The notes beneath the pieces were generated by a model. It saw nothing but the letters and a program-made list of their open reading frames with translations, made no database searches and was not told where the DNA came from. The position numbers and the translations under genes were made by a program. From assembly GCA_020430005.1 (NCBI GenBank), contig JAGQKQ010000004.1, positions 1 to 26,691 on the forward strand: a stretch of 26,691 bases of DNA, in the 5' to 3' direction. This DNA is from Candidatus Omnitrophota bacterium (lineage in GTDB: Bacteria; Omnitrophota; Gorgyraeia; Zapsychrales; Zapsychraceae). How positions within the stretch are numbered: the stretch's first letter is position 1; every line of letters begins with the position of its first letter. Shown in pieces: positions 22,171-26,691 of this stretch.

Positions 22171-22216
22171 AGGGTAGTTCTTGTGCAAACAACCCACAGG
22201 AACTACCCTATTTTTA
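22171..22216 (+). terminator. Second GGGTAGT hairpin, after the abi gene
   Basis: AGGGTAGTTC (22171-22180) pairs with GAACTACCCT (22200-22209) over 10 bp, with an inner TGTG/CACA stem (22182-22185 with 22195-22198). A weak T run, ATTTTTA, follows. It shares GGGTAGT-CTTGTGC and CTACCC with the leader hairpin at 21293, while the other stem positions differ in a paired way. It probably terminates abi transcription and may share a function with the first. Confidence 0.65.
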
Positions 22217-22285
22217 TGCTAAAAACTGTACAGCACGACGATAGTATATGTGAGGGGGTTGTTTTGTGTTAACGGAAAGATTGTG

Positions 22286-22573
22286 ATGATAAAAATTAAT
22301 GATAAATATAAAAATACGGTTAAGTCGAAGAAAAAACGAAAAGGCAAAGTGATCCGTCATTTCACCGTAGAGGCAGTTTCCGCGGACAGCGATCCGGAGC
22401 TTTTCTCGAACTCTGCCAATATGTACACCGGATTGTCGGATGAAGAGAGGTTAAAAGACCTTGTGGACATTTTTGGACTGCTCTGGGCGGAGACATGCCG
22501 GGACGCGTCTGAAAGGGAAGAAATTGACCGGAAAATCAAGGCAATCCGGCAGAAGAAGAAACAGATTGAGTAA
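22286..22573 (+). CDS. Small charged protein before the serine recombinase
   Basis: I recognise no domain. ATG 22286 is chosen because the ordered sequence starts there ('MIKINDKYKNTVKSKKKRKGKVIRH' in part); the frame is open from 22250. It has 95 residues, a very basic N-terminus (suggesting DNA or RNA contact) and an acidic-to-basic helical C-terminus ending 'SEREEIDRKIKAIRQKKKQIE'. The gene ends 45 bp before the recombinase start and has the same higher GC content, so it likely belongs to the same element as an accessory or directionality factor. Confidence 0.65.
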   Translation: MIKINDKYKNTVKSKKKRKGKVIRHFTVEAVSADSDPELFSNSANMYTGLSDEERLKDLVDIFGLLWAETCRDASEREEIDRKIKAIRQKKKQIE

Positions 22574-22593
22574 TCCCTAAAATATGATATGAT
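22566..22593 (+). promoter_or_regulatory. Candidate promoter of the serine recombinase gene
   Basis: TTGAGT (22566-22571) and TATGAT (22588-22593) are separated by 16 bp, overlapping the end of the small upstream gene. Transcription would start near 22600, about 20 bases before ATG 22619. Match to consensus is moderate. Confidence 0.4.
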
Positions 22594-22618
22594 GTAATCC
22601 TCACGAAAGATAAATATT

Positions 22619-24511
22619 ATGGCTCGAAAAAAATCCCGCTGGAAACAGATCACAACCATACAAAGTTTCAAGAACGCGCCGAAGGTGCGTGTCTTCGGCA
22701 TCGCCCGCGTTTCGACCGACAAGCAGGCAAAGAAAATCGGTGAATCGCTGGATCATCAACAGGAGGTTTTGCAAAACTGGGTTAAATCCAAATCCAGTTT
22801 AAACGCCCCGCAGGTCTGGGAGCTTGTGCAGGTTTATGTCGAGAATGACGATCAGAACGGCTCACGAAAGGGACGCACTGCCACACGAAGAGAAGGGCGC
22901 AAGGGGCTGATGAAGGCGCTTGAGCTGGCTAAGCTGAACATGGTTGATGTGGTGGTTGTCACTAAGCTTGACCGTATCGCCCGCAACGTCAAAGATTACA
23001 TCGAAATCTCAGCCGAGTTTAACGAAAGCGGTGTGGCGCTGGTCTGCCTTGATCTGGATATCGACACCTCAACGCCGGATGGGCAGATGATTATGCGCAA
23101 TCATGCCAACCTCGCGCAATGGCAGGCGGACAGAATCGCTCAGTACAGTTATGAAACCATCGAACGGCATCTCAAGCAGGGCAGGCCTATCGGCCCGCCG
23201 CCTGTCGGTTATTTGAGAGGCCCGAAAGATGAGAACGGAAAATACACCTTTGTGATTGATCCGGTTTATAAAAAGCATGTCAATTTCATTGATAAAACCT
23301 ATCTGCGTCTTAAAAGTTTGAATAAACTTTTGGATGAGCTTCACAAGAAAGGGTACAAATCAAAAAAGGGTAACACATATTCTTTACCGCAAGTCTCACG
23401 TATTTTGCAGAATATCCGTTACACCGGACGGCAGGAATATGACGGCAAAATATATCAGGGTAACTGGCCGCCTTTGCGTTCTATGGAAACGCAGGAAGTC
23501 ATTGATAAGATATTCAAGCAGAATAGGCTGACTAATCACAGTTGCCAACCTTCCAATAAACGGTATGTGTATTTAGCCAAGAGCATTGTTAAATGCGGGA
23601 TGTGCGGTTCAGGTATGGTTTCCCGTCCGGCTATCGGCAGCGGCGGGCGGTATTATCCCTATTATATGTGCATGAAAGCCTACAAGACGCACGGGATCGA
23701 CTGCGAGCCGATCTATCTGGCAGCGGAAGCCCTGGACAACGCATTAATTGATATTCTATGCAATCTTCGGCTTAATCCGAAAGTGATCGAGAAGATAATT
23801 GAAAAGGCCAACAGCGCTTCGTCTTCAACAATCAGCGCGCTGGAAGGTGATTTGGAGCGGGTACAGGCCAGCCTTAAAGACAGACGCACAAAAATTGCCA
23901 ATCTGGTTGAGATTTTAGCCGATGGCGGTATGGCGAAGCTGGATTCCGTCAAAAATAAAATGACGGCCTTAACTCAGGAAGAAGAGGAGCTGGTACTGGA
24001 AGAAAAACGGATCAAGCAGGAGTTAAATTCCGAACGCGCTCAGACCGGAAGCGCGCATGAATATATCAAGACATTACAGCTCTTTAATGATTTTTACAGG
24101 ATGAACGAGCATGACCGGGAACGGATTCAGACAGTGATCCCCCGGTTGATTAACAGCGTGATTTGTTATATCACGGACAAAAAGAAGGGTATCGGAAAGC
24201 TCAAAATCGGTTTCTTTGGCCGTCCTTTTGCCGGAAGTGAGCACGCTGAGCTTTGGAACGAAACGCTTCAAAAAATAGCAGACGAATGCTACAATAACAA
24301 AGCGTTGCGCAAGATTGAGGGCAAATTCGGAGCCCAGCCGCAACTCAGAAGAATAAATAAATCCGGGAGGGTTTCGGAGGCGAAGCGAGGCGGCAACGGC
24401 GGTTTAGAGCCCGTTCATGCCGATAAAAGATTTTATATCAGTCCTGTAACCTATAGTTCGCAGACGCCAACCGCGCCCACCCCAGTTTTTTCGCAAAGCG
24501 AAAAAACGTGA
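22619..24511 (+). CDS. Large serine recombinase (site-specific integrase)
   Basis: The 630-residue protein has a resolvase catalytic domain (about 22-180) with nucleophile Ser32 in 'IARVSTDKQ' and 'VVTKLDRIARN'. A recombinase domain follows (about 200-290, 'GPPPVGYLRG', 'YSLPQVSRILQNIRYTGRQEYDGK'). Then come a zinc ribbon (CGMCGSGM and a later C-x10-C pair) and a long coiled coil ('LEGDLERVQASLKDRRTKIANLVEIL', 'KNKMTALTQEEEELVLEEKRIKQELN' in part). This is the plan of large serine integrases of phages and transposable islands. The C-terminal 50 residues are low in complexity (Gly/Thr/Pro), as if the reading frame runs into sequence captured at the element edge. GC content is higher than in the neighbours, a sign of transfer. 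Confidence 0.92.
   Translation: MARKKSRWKQITTIQSFKNAPKVRVFGIARVSTDKQAKKIGESLDHQQEVLQNWVKSKSSLNAPQVWELVQVYVENDDQNGSRKGRTATRREGRKGLMKALELAKLNMVDVVVVTKLDRIARNVKDYIEISAEFNESGVALVCLDLDIDTSTPDGQMIMRNHANLAQWQADRIAQYSYETIERHLKQGRPIGPPPVGYLRGPKDENGKYTFVIDPVYKKHVNFIDKTYLRLKSLNKLLDELHKKGYKSKKGNTYSLPQVSRILQNIRYTGRQEYDGKIYQGNWPPLRSMETQEVIDKIFKQNRLTNHSCQPSNKRYVYLAKSIVKCGMCGSGMVSRPAIGSGGRYYPYYMCMKAYKTHGIDCEPIYLAAEALDNALIDILCNLRLNPKVIEKIIEKANSASSSTISALEGDLERVQASLKDRRTKIANLVEILADGGMAKLDSVKNKMTALTQEEEELVLEEKRIKQELNSERAQTGSAHEYIKTLQLFNDFYRMNEHDRERIQTVIPRLINSVICYITDKKKGIGKLKIGFFGRPFAGSEHAELWNETLQKIADECYNNKALRKIEGKFGAQPQLRRINKSGRVSEAKRGGNGGLEPVHADKRFYISPVTYSSQTPTAPTPVFSQSEKT
24485..24507. repeat. Perfect 10-bp inverted repeat at the recombinase 3' end
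   Basis: GTTTTTTCGC (24485-24494) and GCGAAAAAAC (24498-24507) are separated by AAA. The repeat is encoded within the last codons of the recombinase gene. It may be a recombination-site arm or part of a transcription stop; nothing more can be said from sequence. Confidence 0.6.
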
Positions 24512-24541
24512 AAAAGTTCCGATGTCTTTGCGGAATTTTTT
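24511..24541 (+). terminator. Intrinsic terminator of the serine recombinase gene
   Basis: TTCCG (24517-24521) pairs with CGGAA (24531-24535). The preceding run of five As can pair with the following six Ts (24536-24541). It begins at the last base of the recombinase stop codon. Confidence 0.55.
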
Positions 24542-24605
24542 CCATGTCATGGAAGTCAATTAACTCCCTCTTATGTGATTTTTCTGCGAGGCTTTTTCTA
24601 TAGTT

Positions 24606-24642
24606 AAATCCCTGATTGAGATTTCTCAGTCAGGGATTTTTT
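24606..24642 (+). terminator. Strong intrinsic terminator, perhaps bidirectional
   Basis: AAATCCCTGA (24606-24615) pairs with TCAGGGATTT (24630-24639), with an additional TGAG/CTCA inner stem, followed by a T run to 24642. It isolates the accessory region from the response-regulator gene. The 24543-24799 interval otherwise holds only this and the inverted repeat below. Confidence 0.75.
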
Positions 24643-24705
24643 GTTTATGGTGCCGGAGAACTTTTTTTAAATTATTGTTTTTCATTCTGTGCGGTTTGTG
24701 TTAGG

Positions 24706-24730
24706 ATATGTTATAAATTACATAACATAT
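24706..24730. promoter_or_regulatory. Candidate operator before the response regulator gene
   Basis: ATATGTTAT (24706-24714) and ATAACATAT (24722-24730) form a perfect 9-bp inverted repeat with a 7-bp spacer, in the form expected for a dimeric regulator. A possible promoter, TTGTGT (24696-24701), 17 bp and TACATA (24719-24724), overlaps it. The start codon is 70 bp downstream. Confidence 0.45.
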
Positions 24731-24799
24731 TGAAAATAAAAGAGTTATAAAAAAGTTAGTCGTTGGTAGATAAAAGACATAGAGGGATTTTAAAGACAG

Positions 24800-25585
24800 A
24801 TGGAACAGAAAAGAAAAAAAACAAAAATTCTCATTGTTGAGGATGAAGAGTTGGTTCTTGAGCTTATGGAACAAAAGGCCGTTGAGCGCGGTTATATGGT
24901 CATAACTGCCAAAGATGGTGAAATGGCATGGCAGATTGTCCAACGGGAACATCCGAAGGTCATTATTACAGATCTTGAAATTCCAAAGATAGGAGGTACG
25001 ACGCTTTTGGAACGGTTAAGGTCTGAGTATCCGCAGGATGGCCAGCCGCGGATCATTGTTGTGTCGGGGCATGATGAAGCCTCCTTGGAAGAGCATGACG
25101 GTATGTTAAAGATGGATTGCTATTTAAAAAAACCATGTGATCTTGATGTTATTTTCAAAGCGGTTGAGTCACTGGTTTATCAAGAGCGTACGACATTTGA
25201 GATTCCCCATCAAGAAAAAGTAAAAGTGTTGATTATTGATGATGACCCCGGAGATCAGAAGCTTATGCGAATTGCATTAGAGAAGGAGGGTTTTAAAAAT
25301 ATTCTTCTGGCCTCCAGTGGAGGAGAAGGCTTTAAAAAAGTAAAAGAATTGTCCCCGGACATTGTAATCATTGATACTGTTTTGCCGGATATTGAAGGAT
25401 TGGATCTGTGCAAGAGTATTCAAGAGATAAAAAAGGGAAACAGGCCTTTTGTCGTTGTGATTACCGGTCGGCTTGAAGCAATCAATGTTAAGGGAGTTAA
25501 TCTTTTGGGCGGGTTCGATTCTGTTATTAAAACCCCGGACTATGGTTATCTGATTGAGACGATGAAAAAGATTCCTCTTAACTAA
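24800..25585 (+). CDS. Response regulator with two receiver domains
   Basis: The 261-residue protein consists of two CheY-like receiver domains and nothing else. Receiver 1 (about 8-128) has acidic E14/D15 and phosphoacceptor D58 in 'VIITDLEIP', with 'CYLKKP' near 110. Receiver 2 (about 140-258) has 'LIIDDDP' at 144-150 and phosphoacceptor D192 in 'IVIIDTVLPD'. The second lacks the usual Lys-Pro, reading 'SVIKTPDYG'. There is no DNA-binding or enzymatic output, so it works in a phosphorelay or by binding partners. It lies 26 bp upstream of a membrane sensor gene in the same direction, and the pair likely forms one signalling unit. Confidence 0.88.
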   Translation: MEQKRKKTKILIVEDEELVLELMEQKAVERGYMVITAKDGEMAWQIVQREHPKVIITDLEIPKIGGTTLLERLRSEYPQDGQPRIIVVSGHDEASLEEHDGMLKMDCYLKKPCDLDVIFKAVESLVYQERTTFEIPHQEKVKVLIIDDDPGDQKLMRIALEKEGFKNILLASSGGEGFKKVKELSPDIVIIDTVLPDIEGLDLCKSIQEIKKGNRPFVVVITGRLEAINVKGVNLLGGFDSVIKTPDYGYLIETMKKIPLN

Positions 25586-25611
25586 CAGAATGGTGCTTAA
25601 ACAAACACGGC

Positions 25612-26691
25612 ATGTCATTAAAAAACAAACTTATTTACATTGTCACAACTCTCATTGTTTTGCCGATGTTTATTATGGGGTTTGTTACGTATCGTCAATT
25701 ACGACACGAGCGCATTCAAAAAGAATTGCGTAATGTCAATTTTGCTATTGAGAGAAAAAATCAATTTTTGCAATATTTCCTGAATGATTTTAAATCACAG
25801 GTACTAATATTTGCCAACACGCCGCCTATTCAGGGGATCATTCGCTCCCGAGAATCGGGTGTGGATTATATGGACAATAGCTCTCTGGAGCAGTGGAAAA
25901 ACCGCTGGCGAAATATCGCGCTTATTACCCTTCAGGAAAAACCGTATATCGCTCAGATAAGACTTATTAATGGAGAAGGGCAGGAAGTTATCCGTGTCGA
26001 ACGTGATAAAAAGGATAATATTATTAATATCCCTGAAGAAGAATTACAGGAAAAGTCGGGGAGATACTATTTTACGGAAACCATGCGTCTGCCGAAAGAT
26101 GCAGTTTATATTTCTTCTATAGATCTTAATGAGGAACAGGGACAAATCGAAATTCCTCATAATCCTGTTATCAGGTTTGCGACACCGGTTTTTGATGAGC
26201 GTAATGGACGTCGGGAAGGAATAGTCATTTTTAACGTAAGAGCGGAAGAATTGCTTAAGTATCTTCAGAGGGCGGATATTGGTGATAGTTTTCTTTTAGA
26301 TCAGGATGGTTATTTTCTGGTCCATCCCGATAAAAATAAAATTTTTGGCAGGCAGTTGAACCATTCGCATAATTATTTTCAGGAATACCCGGAGGCGACA
26401 AGTCGGGGGGTATTTTCGGTTGGTACTGGATCTTATTATGACTCAACGGAGAAATCATTCTGGATTTCTCAAAGAATTTATTATACCGATCAATACAAAA
26501 ATCAATTCTGGGTATTAATAACGCGGATTAAAGAAGATGTGTTATTTGCCCAGGTTATAGAATTAAGGAAACGATTCGGTATTTTTCTGGTTTGTATTGT
26601 GCTGGTTAGTAGTATGATCGCCTGGCTTTTTGGGGCCTCTCTTATTACGCCTATCCAGAAATTGGCGGAATCAGCCAGAAGGATATCCAAG
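25612..26691 (+). CDS. Membrane sensor protein with periplasmic dCache-like domain, 5' part
   Basis: The frame from ATG 25612 is open to the right edge (360 codons). A first membrane segment (about 8-27, 'LIYIVTTLIVLPMFIMGFV') is followed by a periplasmic domain of about 270 residues. The domain has a helix then 'ALITLQEKPYIAQIRLINGEGQEVIRVER' and 'GIVIFNVRAEELL', 'SFLLDQDGYFLVHPD', which is the double-Cache pattern. A second membrane segment lies near 323-345 and the HAMP linker 'LITPIQKLAESARRIS' closes the window. The transmitter part is missing, so a histidine kinase (most likely given the adjacent receiver protein) cannot be separated from a chemoreceptor or a cyclic-di-GMP enzyme. Confidence 0.85.
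   Translation, partial: MSLKNKLIYIVTTLIVLPMFIMGFVTYRQLRHERIQKELRNVNFAIERKNQFLQYFLNDFKSQVLIFANTPPIQGIIRSRESGVDYMDNSSLEQWKNRWRNIALITLQEKPYIAQIRLINGEGQEVIRVERDKKDNIINIPEEELQEKSGRYYFTETMRLPKDAVYISSIDLNEEQGQIEIPHNPVIRFATPVFDERNGRREGIVIFNVRAEELLKYLQRADIGDSFLLDQDGYFLVHPDKNKIFGRQLNHSHNYFQEYPEATSRGVFSVGTGSYYDSTEKSFWISQRIYYTDQYKNQFWVLITRIKEDVLFAQVIELRKRFGIFLVCIVLVSSMIAWLFGASLITPIQKLAESARRISK

Noticed and set aside
24541..24553. Palindrome TCCATGTCATGGA as an attachment site
   Set aside because: It is short, has no second copy that I could find in the window, and nothing ties it to the recombinase.

Overview
The window (26.7 kb) looks like chromosome from an uncultivated, Gram-negative, anaerobic or microaerophilic bacterium. 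An AsmA-like gene implies an outer membrane, Tat-exported molybdoenzyme subunits imply a periplasm, and nrdD/nrdG is the oxygen-sensitive ribonucleotide reductase. The sequence is AT-rich, except that the recombinase gene near the right end is visibly richer in GC. The compact style, with overlapping genes, a small GIY-YIG gene glued to a tRNA and a small-protein/serine-recombinase pair, reminds me of Omnitrophota-type genomes. That is an impression; no marker gene here settles the phylum.

Layout. Positions 1-2000 hold the 3' end of an AsmA-like gene and a tRNA-His hotspot: a duplicated tRNA 5' end, a palindromic element, a GIY-YIG nuclease gene, the tRNA itself, a second palindrome and an orphan KorB/ParB-like fragment. 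Positions 2030-14070 hold an Rrf2-family (NsrR-like) regulator and a long operon for a periplasmic molybdoenzyme of the nitrite oxidoreductase/nitrate reductase type. Its genes encode a gamma-like subunit fused to a dihaem cytochrome c, the alpha subunit with a Tat signal, a small unknown protein, the four-cluster beta subunit, a TorD-type chaperone, an unknown zinc-finger-like protein, a Tat-type ferredoxin, an AhpD-like protein, a secreted cupredoxin-like protein, TatA, MoaA and a flavin split-barrel protein, followed by a terminator. Positions 14146-19133 hold a hemerythrin, two small Cys-rich proteins, nrdD-nrdG and nnrS.

Positions 19134-24650 are accessory DNA. They contain a long hairpin, a tRNA T-arm remnant, three cassettes of identical architecture, an insertion sequence with a 17-bp target duplication and an apparent -1 frameshift, an Abi-C type gene flanked by two related hairpins, and a small protein plus a large serine recombinase. 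Positions 24700 to the end hold a two-receiver response regulator and the start of a membrane sensor.

How it fits together. The regulator has three Cys placed as in Fe-S sensing Rrf2 proteins, and a near-identical 22-bp sequence lies before both it and the cytochrome gene, so it probably controls itself and the operon. The molybdoenzyme would interconvert nitrate and nitrite in the periplasm and exchange electrons through c-type haems and perhaps the cupredoxin. TatA, TorD and MoaA serve export, maturation and cofactor synthesis. Hemerythrin and NnrS fit defence against nitric oxide made during such metabolism. The least explained structure is the cassette array at 19381-19819: three units share hairpin-hairpin-14-nt box-three 8-bp words, with the same spacings but different stem sequences and different words. 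I do not recognise it as any described element.
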